Source: Paenibacillus_AA sp045062745 (GTDB lineage: Bacteria > Bacillota > Bacilli > Paenibacillales > NBRC-103111). Taken from it: a stretch of 64,000 bases of DNA. The notes under the pieces are model-generated. The model saw only the letters and a list, made by a program, of their open reading frames with translations, had not been told where the DNA came from and did no database searches. Both the position numbers and the translations under genes were made by a program. Numbering within the stretch: the first letter of the stretch is position 1; the number at the start of each line of letters is the position of its first letter. Below are positions 44,324 through 52,401 of the stretch, one piece after another. The stretch covers positions 1-64,000 of the forward strand of contig NZ_JBJGED010000011.1 in the NCBI RefSeq assembly GCF_045062745.1. Reading direction: 5' to 3'.

Positions 44324-44566
44324 ATGAGTGTAGAGGCAACGATTCAGGAGAGATTCAAATGCGTCAAATGCAGCGGTACGAGCTGCCGGACGAAGGAAGT
44401 GGCGATGACCGGCACCGGATTGAGCAAAATGTTCGATATCCAGCACAACCACTTCCTGTTCGTCTCGTGCGAGAATTGCGGGTACGTAGAAGTGTACAAT
44501 CCTAACATTCTGGAAGGCAAAACACGCGGGCAGCTTGGGACGGTTATGGATATTTTATTCGGCTAG
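44324..44566 (+). CDS. Small zinc-ribbon protein
   Basis: 80 aa. Two Cys pairs (FKCVKCSG and SCENCGYVE) form a zinc ribbon, with a basic middle part and the tail GQLGTVMDILFG. Such proteins are annotated as nucleic-acid-binding zinc ribbons; role unknown. GGAGGG lies 7-8 bp before the ATG. The 3' end overlaps the convergent phosphatase gene by 12 bp. Confidence 0.85.
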   Translation: MSVEATIQERFKCVKCSGTSCRTKEVAMTGTGLSKMFDIQHNHFLFVSCENCGYVEVYNPNILEGKTRGQLGTVMDILFG

Positions 44567-45079
44567 GTGCGAGGTATCATTGTATGTATGCAGTCGAACT
44601 CGTTCCTCTTCCATTTCGATTACCATAATGCTGCCTTCTCCAACCGGGCCTAGCTCCGTACTCCGCTTTTGATCGTTCGTGTCCAATAGGGTGTCCGCGA
44701 TCAATCGGATCAAATTCCCGTGGGTCACGAGCACTACGTGGTTATGTTGCAGCGGGAGATGGCGGAGCCAGTCTGTCAATGCGATCAGCTGCTGCCGTTT
44801 GGCTTCAACCGGGCTGCTCGAGAATATTTCTCTCAGTAGCGGCTGTACGCTCCACTCGCATTGGATGTGCGCTTGCAATCTTTCTGCTGTCTCCAAGGCA
44901 CGGGCAAAATCACTCGTATAGAGGGCCGCAACCGGATTTTCTTTGAGCCTCCGCGCGACCTTCTCCGCCTGCTGCCGGCCGGTGCTGCTTAAGGGGGGAT
45001 CGTACTCCCCTCTTAAGTTGCGGTTCGTACTGGTTGATTCATATAGACCGTGCCGTATGAAATAGAGGTGCATAACCAT
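44555..45079 (-). CDS. Histidine phosphatase superfamily protein
   Basis: 174 aa. LYFIRHGLYES holds the catalytic RHG, ARALETAERLQ the second Arg, and VVLVTHGNLIRLI the second His. These enzymes are phosphoglycerate-mutase-like phosphatases with varied substrates. The start could also be 6 bp later (MHLYF); both have weak ribosome sites. Confidence 0.9.
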   Translation of the reverse strand: MVMHLYFIRHGLYESTSTNRNLRGEYDPPLSSTGRQQAEKVARRLKENPVAALYTSDFARALETAERLQAHIQCEWSVQPLLREIFSSSPVEAKRQQLIALTDWLRHLPLQHNHVVLVTHGNLIRLIADTLLDTNDQKRSTELGPVGEGSIMVIEMEEERVRLHTYNDTSHLAE

Positions 45080-45096
45080 CGCTTCTTTCTGGAAAG

Positions 45097-45366
45097 TTAC
45101 TCCCTATGTTCTTCGTACAAAATGCCCCGAATCCGTTCTTCGCTTAGGTGATACCTTTCCGCCAGCTCGGCAATCGCGATCCCATCCATATAATGCTGGA
45201 CAATGTCCTTATTCCGCCGTTCCAGCTCGGCACGAGCTCCGCTCCGGGCGCCCCACTCCGTTCGCTCCGTCTGGGGAATGTATAGATGCTCGCCCCGAAC
45301 GTATTTCTGAATTTCACGAATTAAGCTTTCCGGCAGCACATCGCGTGCATTGCGATACCTCGACAT
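45097..45366 (-). CDS. CD3324-type small HTH protein
   Basis: 89 aa. The sequence (LPESLIREIQKYVRGEHLYIPQ, then RNKDIVQHYMDGIAIAEL AERYHLSEERI) fits the CD3324/Mor-like group with a helix-turn-helix in the C-terminal half. It lies 4 bp after an acetyltransferase gene and is likely co-transcribed. Target unknown. Confidence 0.82.
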   Translation of the reverse strand: MSRYRNARDVLPESLIREIQKYVRGEHLYIPQTERTEWGARSGARAELERRNKDIVQHYMDGIAIAELAERYHLSEERIRGILYEEHRE

Positions 45367-45369
45367 CGT

Positions 45370-46293
45370 TCATTCCCCAATCCGCTTGCCCAGGGCATAA
45401 AAAGTACTCTGAATCTCATCGAAGCCTTCCCGCACTAGCAAGGTAAAGATATCGGGGCGTTTCAAGGACTGGAGCGAGTTCGCCGCATGCAGCTCCAGCT
45501 GTTTCATCGAGTGCAGCGCAGCCTGGAGAAACCGCTGCTTCTCTTGTCTCGTAAGTTCGAACTGAGGTCGGAAGTGCATATTGAACGCGGCTGCCGATAG
45601 CGAGCTTCCGTCGGGTCGCGACTTTATTACTTTGTAATAGGCAAACCCCATCAAGGTTTGATCGGCATTGCGCAGAGTTAGCATTACGTTTCTCGTCTCG
45701 GCGCGCTGATACTGGTGTTTGAATATAATCGCATTCTCGCCATTCTCATCTTCCATCATCATAGCGGCCATTTCATTCAAATCCAACGGCTCCGGTTGAA
45801 TTCCTGTGGTGTCCAGTTCGGGCGGGGCCTCCCAGTCACGCAGCAGTAGTTTGGTGGAGACACGCATGTATTCGTCTTGCGGCCGGAAGCCGAGCTGCTC
45901 CAGGAGGGCGATCTCCGGGTTGCGCAGCTGGCCGAATTCCGTGAAGGCAAAATAGCCGAGTCCCCGGCCCCCTCTCTCCCGAACCAACTCCATAATCGGT
46001 TCGAGCAGCGCTGCCAGCACCTCCCGCGGATTCGGTTCGGATGGGTGAATCGCATAAACGAACACGCCATCCAGACCCCTTCGTTCGAAGCCGATGAAGG
46101 CGATCATCTCCGATCCCGAGACTGCCATATACCCGATACGCTCCACTTGGTTGGAGAAAAACCATTTCCCGATGTTCTCACAAGTTTGAGGAAAAAACAT
46201 TGGCGGGCGGGCGTTCGCCAGCAGCAGCTCGCGGATTGGCCCGAAATCGTCCTCCGGCTGAATTTCTCTAATCTTCATCTCGATTCGTGACAT
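45370..46293 (-). CDS. GNAT-family N-acetyltransferase
   Basis: 307 aa, longer than a single GNAT domain. An N-terminal acyl-CoA site-like segment (PREVLAALLEPIMELVRERGGRGLGYFAF) and a second GNAT-like half (NVMLTLRNADQTLMGFAYYKV) suggest a tandem fold. AGGAGATGGG precedes the ATG. Substrate unknown. Confidence 0.8.
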   Translation of the reverse strand: MSRIEMKIREIQPEDDFGPIRELLLANARPPMFFPQTCENIGKWFFSNQVERIGYMAVSGSEMIAFIGFERRGLDGVFVYAIHPSEPNPREVLAALLEPIMELVRERGGRGLGYFAFTEFGQLRNPEIALLEQLGFRPQDEYMRVSTKLLLRDWEAPPELDTTGIQPEPLDLNEMAAMMMEDENGENAIIFKHQYQRAETRNVMLTLRNADQTLMGFAYYKVIKSRPDGSSLSAAAFNMHFRPQFELTRQEKQRFLQAALHSMKQLELHAANSLQSLKRPDIFTLLVREGFDEIQSTFYALGKRIGE

Positions 46294-46399
46294 GCTATCC
46301 CATCTCCTTCACATTGGATGATTCAAGTATGTCACGCCCGCGGTGCCGGTGAAATCCCGATCATTGGTGTAAAAAAACTCAAACAAGCACGGATACCGG

Positions 46400-46921
46400 C
46401 TAGAAAAAAGTTGCAGGGTACAACAGCTCGCCCGTCATCCCCCTGGACTCGCCCTCACCCGGCTTCAGCTCCCGCACCATAAACACCTCGTCCGACACCG
46501 GGAATTGCTTCAACTCGAACCCAAGCCGCCGGGCGGAGGTAAAGCCAAACTGCGGGTAATAGCTCGGGTGTCCGATCAGGAACACGTGCGAAAAGCCTCG
46601 TTCTGTGCAGCGCCTAAGTCCCTCCCGAATCAGCTGACCGCCGATTCCCTTGCGCTGGTGCCCGGGCAGTACTGCAATAGGGGCCAGTACGATCACCTCG
46701 AAAGGATTAACCTCATTCACGACGTCCGCAAGACTGAACAAAGCGTGTCCTGTCACTTGGTTCGCCTCCACCGCCACAATCGACAAATCCGGGATATATC
46801 GCTCCGAGCCCCTGATCCTCTCCACTAGCCTGGATTCCTGGTCTTTGTTCATGAACGCCGCATCGTGCAGCCGATATATAGCTTCGTGATCTTCCGTTTT
46901 TTCGGTACGAATCTCGACCAT
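46400..46921 (-). CDS. GNAT N-acetyltransferase (YhbS-like)
   Basis: 173 aa. The acetyl-CoA motif is LAPIAVLPGHQRKGIGGQLIREGLRR, followed by HVFLIGHPSYYPQFGFTSARRLGF, typical of YhbS-like enzymes. GGAGGG precedes the ATG. A stand-alone gene with no clear operon partner. Confidence 0.9.
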   Translation of the reverse strand: MVEIRTEKTEDHEAIYRLHDAAFMNKDQESRLVERIRGSERYIPDLSIVAVEANQVTGHALFSLADVVNEVNPFEVIVLAPIAVLPGHQRKGIGGQLIREGLRRCTERGFSHVFLIGHPSYYPQFGFTSARRLGFELKQFPVSDEVFMVRELKPGEGESRGMTGELLYPATFF

Positions 46922-46939
46922 CGTTATCCCTCCGACTGA

Positions 46940-47116
46940 TTAAAGTCGACTCTTAGTCTTTTCTTCGATGTATAAATCCAACGCGCGAATCCCCCGATGG
47001 GCCAGGCGAATAAACAACACCAAACAGTAAACACCAAGCCCGGTCAAAATTAGATAAAAGAAAAAAACGAATGTGCTGAAAAAACCGATATGAACAGCTG
47101 AACTAGTTGCTCCCAT
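46940..47116 (-). CDS. 58-aa single-pass membrane protein
   Basis: The frame encodes 58 aa with one hydrophobic stretch (FFSTFVFFFYLILTGLGVYC) and a basic tail (RLAHRGIRALDLYIEEKTKS). GGAGGG lies 8 bp before the ATG, and the stop is close to the end of the space. It starts 18 bp after the Rieske gene in the same direction. Family not recognised; it may anchor or assist the Rieske protein. Confidence 0.75.
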   Translation of the reverse strand: MGATSSAVHIGFFSTFVFFFYLILTGLGVYCLVLFIRLAHRGIRALDLYIEEKTKSRL

Positions 47117-47133
47117 GACCTTTCCCTCCTATG

Positions 47134-47688
47134 CTAACGATTCGACTCTCCCCTAATAGGTGCCAAAATGTTGATGTACACATCGCCGCCCGCAATATAA
47201 GGCTTGTATGTGTCCAGCCCCGGAATTCCGAATTTACGGATCGAATTCCCCCTCCTGCTAAACTCAGCCAAGTGGCAGGGACAGCGGAAATACAGCGCCT
47301 CGCCATCCTCGTTCCACTCAGCTTCCGGAACGGGTTCAATCGTACATCCTAAGTGTGTGCATACCGAAGAAAGGATGAGTAGGCTCCCGTTCTCCTCTAT
47401 CGTAACGTAGACTGTGCCGCTCTCACTTTTGTCAACCCATGCATCCTTATAGTTCGCTGTGTATGAAACGCGCACAAACCCCTCCCGGACCGACAGTTCC
47501 TCCACACTCCCGAGCCGAACGAAGTTGCCGGGCAGCTCCGCGGCCCGTGTCTCATCGTGAAGCGCTCCGTAGACGAATAGTCCGCTGCTCCCCGCGAGCA
47601 GTCCAGCTGCTCCAAGCGCCAGCTTGCCGGATGTCTGGAGGAAGGTCCTTCGAGTCAATCGCTGGGGTAACCGTTCGTTCATCGCCAT
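47134..47688 (-). CDS. Tat-exported Rieske 2Fe-2S protein
   Basis: About 184 aa. The N-terminus has a twin-arginine signal (TRRTFLQTSGKLALGAAG), so the folded iron-sulfur protein is exported by Tat. The cluster motifs are CTHLGC and CPCHLAEF. The ATG at 47688 has GGGAG 5 bp upstream. The usual cytochrome b partner of a QcrA protein is missing; instead the gene lies between two small membrane protein genes. Electron partner unknown. Confidence 0.92.
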   Translation of the reverse strand: MAMNERLPQRLTRRTFLQTSGKLALGAAGLLAGSSGLFVYGALHDETRAAELPGNFVRLGSVEELSVREGFVRVSYTANYKDAWVDKSESGTVYVTIEENGSLLILSSVCTHLGCTIEPVPEAEWNEDGEALYFRCPCHLAEFSRRGNSIRKFGIPGLDTYKPYIAGGDVYINILAPIRGESNR

Positions 47689-47714
47689 CTTGGCTCCCTC
47701 TCCTTTCGATCCCG

Positions 47715-47927
47715 TCAATCGTCCGATTTCAGATACAACAGCAGGGCCAAGAACGCAACGCCCAGACAGGGCAAATAATATAAATGGGCGGACTCTTTGG
47801 ACAACCCCCACCATATCTTGCCTCCGCCCGTCATCTGCGCGGTTGTGCCGATGAAGAAGAGCGCCAACAAGATGGAGCACACGACGAAGAACATACTGAA
47901 TTTCCGCAATTTCGCTCCTCCTTTCAT
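47715..47927 (-). CDS. 70-aa two-helix membrane protein
   Basis: Two hydrophobic helices (FSMFFVVCSILLALFFIGTT and YYLPCLGVAFLALLLYL) flank a short loop with TGGGKIWWGLSKE. AGGAG lies 8 bp before the ATG. It is the first gene of a three-gene unit with the Rieske protein and the 58-aa membrane protein. Family not recognised. Confidence 0.8.
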   Translation of the reverse strand: MKGGAKLRKFSMFFVVCSILLALFFIGTTAQMTGGGKIWWGLSKESAHLYYLPCLGVAFLALLLYLKSDD

Positions 47928-48085
47928 CCCATGATCTCCTAGTTTAGACGCGGGTTACCAGTAGAAGTTGCACGCAATAATGCTTCACCGGGCGCTGAAA
48001 ACGGTGTTTTGCCCTGCATGTTTGTCCATACAATTCCTATGCATCCGTCATAGAATATAGCAATCCAACTGAAAGGGTGATAGAT

Positions 48086-48457
48086 ATGATCATAAGCGGC
48101 CTTAGGCTCGAGCTGTTCTCCGGGATCAACTTTACGAACCGGCGAATTGTTTTTAAGCGTGCCGGCGTAGCGGTCAAAGATTTGGGTGCATTTCGGTTCA
48201 ATAACGTCTTGTCGAGTTTTCGTTTAAGGAATAATACAATCTTTCCGGTGACGCTCGTTTTGTTTTCTCAAATCAACTTCCAGGGTGAATTTCGCGTATT
48301 TCGCGGGGCCCAAAATGTGGCGAACTTAGGCAATTTCAATTTCAATAACGTAACCTCTTCTTTCATTCTAGTAAGAAGCACCCTCACAACTGCCCAAATA
48401 CAATTCATCCAAAGGACCGGCGTCCTTCCTTCCGGCATATTAGTCATCAAGCAATAG
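48086..48457 (+). CDS. Two-repeat beta/gamma-crystallin-like protein
   Basis: About 123 aa with two clear internal repeats (about residues 5-48 and 53-97): LRLELFSGINFTNRR...LGAFRFNNVLSSFRL and VTLVLFSQINFQGEF...LGNFNFNNVTSSFIL. The pattern of an aromatic-rich strand and a Ser-Ser-(F/I) strand is that of Greek-key beta/gamma-crystallin motifs. No signal peptide. AAAGGG precedes the ATG. It is AT-richer than its neighbours and may be a calcium-binding or stress protein. Confidence 0.75.
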   Translation: MIISGLRLELFSGINFTNRRIVFKRAGVAVKDLGAFRFNNVLSSFRLRNNTIFPVTLVLFSQINFQGEFRVFRGAQNVANLGNFNFNNVTSSFILVRSTLTTAQIQFIQRTGVLPSGILVIKQ

Positions 48458-48465
48458 GTTTAACG

Positions 48466-48493
48466 AAAAAAGGCACAGGGATGTGCCTTTTTT
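48466..48493. terminator. Bidirectional terminator
   Basis: AAAAAAGGCAC pairs with GTGCCTTTTTT around a 6-base loop. It serves the crystallin-like gene and the convergent solute-binding gene. Confidence 0.9.
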
Positions 48494-48543
48494 CCATGAG
48501 GGGCACCATAGGCTGCCGTCTCCGGCAGCCTTCGAGCTCCATT

Positions 48544-49659
48544 TTACGCAAATCGGGTCCAGGAGCGCAACGTGTGGGCGACGTCCGCCCCCTCCTTGAT
48601 CAGCTTAAGAATATCATCGTTGATCAACTGACGGGAAGAATTCCATTTCTCGCTCAAATAATACCCGCTGGCTGTTACATCGTCCAGCTCCTGCATATAG
48701 CGCGACCATATCCGGTGCTCGGTAAGGCCTCTGGCCTTTGCTTGGGATCGCGTAAGCGGTAGCTGCCACGAAGGCAGTTCCAGTACGTAATGGCGCAGGA
48801 ACTCCCATGCGAGCCTTGGGTGCTGCGACTTGGTCGTGATGCCGGCCCCGCCCATATAGATCATGTTCGACCGCTCGCCTCCCGGCATATGAGGCAGGCC
48901 GACGACGCCGAACTGATCGTCCAGCTTATGCTCGATCAGCCAATCCGCGAACCACATGAACCCGCAGACCATCGCAAAGCCTTCATGCAAGTGACCGGCG
49001 GCCGAAGGCTCATCCGGCAGACGAATGACGCGGTGCACACGGTGGGCCTCGACAATCAGGCGGTACGCTTCAATCGTGGCCGAACTGTCCACGAACCCTC
49101 TGGCCGTAGTGCCGTCCGGCGACAAGTACCGGCCCCCGTTCCGAAACACGAACGGTTCGTACCACTCTACGTCCAAGCCGATCCCGAAACCGAACTGCCG
49201 GGCTACGCCATCCTCATTGCGCAGCGTGAGCGACTTGGCCAACCGGATGAACGCCTCCCAAGTCCAGTCCTCGGTCGGATAAGCCAGGCCCGCCCGATCG
49301 AACATCTCTTTCTTGTATACGACGAGAGGCACGCTCATATCGACGGGCAGACCGGGCAAGTTGCCTTTGTGCCGGGCGATCCGCATCGGACCGGCGTATA
49401 GATCCGCTTCCAGGCCCGGGGTCTCGGCTACATATGGATTCAAATCGACGAATAAGCGCTCCCGGTTGTAGAGCGACCACCCGCCGGATTCGATAAGGTC
49501 CGGAGCCTCTTCGGACTGAAACGCTCGCAGCGATTCGTAGTGATCGGTCGACTGCTCGATCACAATCGTAACGCCCGGGTTCGCCCGCTCGAACGATTCC
49601 TTGGCCGCGGCGATTCGGTTTACATTTTGAAATTCGGTCATAAATCTCAATTGGGTCAT
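48544..49659 (-). CDS. Solute-binding (family 1) protein without signal peptide
   Basis: 371 aa. The fold is that of sugar ABC binding proteins (SFERANPGVTIVIEQST, YPTEDWTWEAFIRLAKSLTL, VCGFMWFADWLIEH, MGGAGITTKSQHPRLAWEFL). The N-terminus MTQLRFMTEFQNVNRI has no signal sequence, and the codon before the ATG is TAG, so no longer start is possible in this frame. It lies 4 bp after the sigma-fusion gene, so it may be a cytoplasmic ligand sensor linked to that regulator. Confidence 0.85.
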   Translation of the reverse strand: MTQLRFMTEFQNVNRIAAAKESFERANPGVTIVIEQSTDHYESLRAFQSEEAPDLIESGGWSLYNRERLFVDLNPYVAETPGLEADLYAGPMRIARHKGNLPGLPVDMSVPLVVYKKEMFDRAGLAYPTEDWTWEAFIRLAKSLTLRNEDGVARQFGFGIGLDVEWYEPFVFRNGGRYLSPDGTTARGFVDSSATIEAYRLIVEAHRVHRVIRLPDEPSAAGHLHEGFAMVCGFMWFADWLIEHKLDDQFGVVGLPHMPGGERSNMIYMGGAGITTKSQHPRLAWEFLRHYVLELPSWQLPLTRSQAKARGLTEHRIWSRYMQELDDVTASGYYLSEKWNSSRQLINDDILKLIKEGADVAHTLRSWTRFA

Positions 49660-49663
49660 CTAC

Positions 49664-51493
49664 TTATTCCTCTTCTCCTGTCAAGATGGTCATACATTTC
49701 TCCAAGTATCCGACGGCTGCGCTCTCGAACGTACGGGCTTGCTCCAGCTTGACCGCGCATCGTTCCCGCAGTTCCGCCGACAGCACTTCGGACGAACGTA
49801 CGAACGGGACGAGCTGCTTCAGCTCATCCAGGGCGTCCGCAGCCTGCTCGTACGCCTCCGAGGCGAGCAGGGCGAGCCGCATCGGTTCCTCCTCGAACGG
49901 AACGCTTCTCACAAACTGCGACGCGAGACGCTTAGTCTCCGCATAGACCGCCGTGAGGTGTCCCATGCCGTATCGGTTCGGCGCGACGTTAGGACTCTTC
50001 AGATGGCCGATCCAACGGTCATAGGCGGCGAGACCGGACGTGTAAGTCAAGTAAGAGGTACGGGGCCGATACTCACATCCTCGGCGCGCATACCGAATCG
50101 CGTACCGGATCGTGTCCATCGCGAGATTACGGGCCGCATTGTACCTTTCCTTCATAGCATAAATCGCGGACAAGCCCGGCGGGTTCGCTTCCGGATCCAG
50201 CCTGCTCCCGAGTCCCGCCAGGAAGCGAACCGGATTGTCGACGAGCTCCTCGTACGACAACCGCTTTCCCTCCGGGAACATAGGATCAGTCAACAGGACG
50301 CATCTCGCCTCGTCGTCGTAGCCGTAGATAAGCGACCACTCATGGACGAATGGACGCGAGACGAGCGTGTCGAAGTATAACACCGGCTTCTCCAGATCGA
50401 TATGCTTGCGGATGAACGGGACCACCGCTTCCTCCATTCTAAGCACGATGGGGAATCGCTCCACTGCGCCGAGCAGCGGCACCGGCGAATCCCCGAGTTG
50501 GCCGCAGAGCACATTGACTTCGAACCCTGCTCGCTGCATGACGTTCCGGATCACGGCTTTCCAATCGAAGACGAATAGGCTGTCGGCGAACGTCGTCCGG
50601 TCCGATACTTTCATGCGAAACGCAATAGTGGACGTGCCCATCAATTCTGCCGCGCCGATCGGCTGGCCGGCTGCAGCGAGCATCCGTCCCATGGCAGAGG
50701 CTAACGTAGAGAACACCGGCCCTTCGCGCCATTCCGGCAAGGCAAGCTGCTTCCGCCTCCCCATTCCGGTTCCCTCCTTCTTTTGCGAGACTAGGCCTAG
50801 AGAGACGCGGACATGCTCCTGGCGGAGCTTCTGCCGAGAGCGATGGATATAGGTGTAGATCGAGCCGGTAGACATGTGGTACATGGCCGCAATCTCATCC
50901 GGACTCAGCTGGCGGAAGAAATAAGCCTGGAAGATCGCCCTCTCCTTGCGGCTCAGGCAATGCAGGAGCGCATGGATCGTCTCGTACAGCTCCTTGCGCA
51001 TCAGATGCTCCGCCGGATCCTGTTCACGGGACGCCGCATCGGCCGCCGTCTGAGCCAAGTGAAACAGGATGCTGTCGAGATCGTCCCATTCGACCGCAGT
51101 GCGGCCCGCGGCCGAAGCGGACGAAGGGGAGGCCCCGATCGACGTGAACGGCTTCTCGTGCCGGTGCGGGCCGCCCCGGCGCAGCCGCATGTTCGCCTGG
51201 TTCCGGACGATCCGGTGGAACCAGGGCAGGAACCGGCTCGTATCCGTCAGCGAGCCCAAGTGCAGGAACGTGCGGATGAGCGCATCCTGCACGATGTCAT
51301 CCGCCATATGCGGATCCCCCGTCATTCGCGCAGCCCAGCCATGCGCCCTGTGCCGGTGACGCTCGATCAGCTCGCCGAACGCTTCCGTATCCCCTTGCTT
51401 CGCCCGCTCCACAAGCAGACGGTCCTCCTGAATCGACTCGGCCTCTTCGTCCTGCGCCTGCCGGCTATTTTCTGTCTGTGGATCTGCTCCCAT
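49664..51493 (-). CDS. Sigma-70 family factor fused to a large C-terminal domain
   Basis: 609 aa. Residues 25-107 hold sigma region 2 (GDTEAFGELIERHRHRAHGW, ADDIVQDALIRTF), and 168-228 hold region 4 (LSRKERAIFQAYFFRQLSPD, STGSIYTYIHRSRQKL). The remaining 370 residues are unusual. The part around 250-430 (AELMGTSTIAFRMKV, FVHEWSLIYGYDDEARCVLLTDP) resembles inactive cysteine-peptidase-like BtrH/C39 folds with the His and Asp kept but no Cys seen at the start. GGGAGG precedes the ATG. It is coupled to a signal-less solute-binding gene. Confidence 0.85.
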   Translation of the reverse strand: MGADPQTENSRQAQDEEAESIQEDRLLVERAKQGDTEAFGELIERHRHRAHGWAARMTGDPHMADDIVQDALIRTFLHLGSLTDTSRFLPWFHRIVRNQANMRLRRGGPHRHEKPFTSIGASPSSASAAGRTAVEWDDLDSILFHLAQTAADAASREQDPAEHLMRKELYETIHALLHCLSRKERAIFQAYFFRQLSPDEIAAMYHMSTGSIYTYIHRSRQKLRQEHVRVSLGLVSQKKEGTGMGRRKQLALPEWREGPVFSTLASAMGRMLAAAGQPIGAAELMGTSTIAFRMKVSDRTTFADSLFVFDWKAVIRNVMQRAGFEVNVLCGQLGDSPVPLLGAVERFPIVLRMEEAVVPFIRKHIDLEKPVLYFDTLVSRPFVHEWSLIYGYDDEARCVLLTDPMFPEGKRLSYEELVDNPVRFLAGLGSRLDPEANPPGLSAIYAMKERYNAARNLAMDTIRYAIRYARRGCEYRPRTSYLTYTSGLAAYDRWIGHLKSPNVAPNRYGMGHLTAVYAETKRLASQFVRSVPFEEEPMRLALLASEAYEQAADALDELKQLVPFVRSSEVLSAELRERCAVKLEQARTFESAAVGYLEKCMTILTGEEE

Positions 51494-51631
51494 ATATCCT
51501 CCCTCACGTCACCTTGGCCTATCTATAGAGATGCCGGCGGACCCGCTGATTTGAACATCGCGGCTTCGATTTTTTTCAAGTATTGTGCTAGTGGATCAAT
51601 TTTCGACATCTGGGTGCCTTTTCCTTCCCAT

Positions 51632-51670
51632 AAAAAAAGGACCTCGGGGGCAACCGCTCCGGAGATCCTT
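51632..51670 (-). terminator. Terminator after the TetR gene
   Basis: On the minus strand AAGGATCTCCGG pairs imperfectly with CCGAGGTCCTT, followed by TTTTTTT. Confidence 0.85.
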
Positions 51671-51700
51671 CCTTCTGTTGTTCCTATAGCTGCAGTTTGG

Positions 51701-52369
51701 TTAGCTGGATGACGCCTTGTTGCTGACACCCGACATGACGAACCGCACCATCAGCTCCACCTCAGCCTCGTCGTCCGTGATGAAGTCTTCCCGCATCACG
51801 ACGAATCGGATCGCGAACTGACTAATGATAAATGAGAGGATCATGCGAATGAGCGTCGGGGTAGGGATGTCCACGAGCTCTCCATTTGCCTTAAACCGCT
51901 CGAGCGCTTGATGAAAATGCTGGAACACCTCGCGGCCGAACAAGGAGAGCAGCTCGTTTCGGAAGTCTTCCCGATACAGCAGCTCCTTCACGAAAATCTG
52001 GAAAAGATCCTTGTTCGCCTTCAGAAACTCAAGCCGGTTCCGAATCAGGGCCCGCAGCAAATCCTCGAACCGCTCGAAACCGCTCGGCGCTAGCTGCTCG
52101 ACGAACTCGTGGGCCACCATGGGCAACGAGTTTTTGAGAAACGGCAAAATGACCGACAGCAGCAAATTTTCCTTCGTCCCATAATGCCTGAAAATAGTCG
52201 CTTCCGCTACACCCGATTTTTTGGCGATCTCGCTCGTGGACGTATTGGCGTAGCCTTTTTCCGCAAACATGGCGATAGCCGTTTCGACGATTTTTTGCTG
52301 CTTTGCCGTTTCTTTCTTGGACAGCTTCACTTGAGCGATAATCGTATCCAACAAATTCGAGGTTGTCAT
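51701..52369 (-). CDS. TetR/AcrR family regulator
   Basis: About 222 aa. The N-terminal HTH is typical (IVETAIAMFAEKGYANTSTSEIAKKSGVAEATIFRHYGTKENLL). ATG 52369 is preferred over a start 21 bp earlier. It follows the ABC permease by 32 bp in the same operon, so it probably represses this exporter unit in response to an exported compound. Confidence 0.92.
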   Translation of the reverse strand: MTTSNLLDTIIAQVKLSKKETAKQQKIVETAIAMFAEKGYANTSTSEIAKKSGVAEATIFRHYGTKENLLLSVILPFLKNSLPMVAHEFVEQLAPSGFERFEDLLRALIRNRLEFLKANKDLFQIFVKELLYREDFRNELLSLFGREVFQHFHQALERFKANGELVDIPTPTLIRMILSFIISQFAIRFVVMREDFITDDEAEVELMVRFVMSGVSNKASSS

Positions 52370-52401
52370 GCTGCATCCTATCCTTCTCACACAGCTGTCC
52401 G

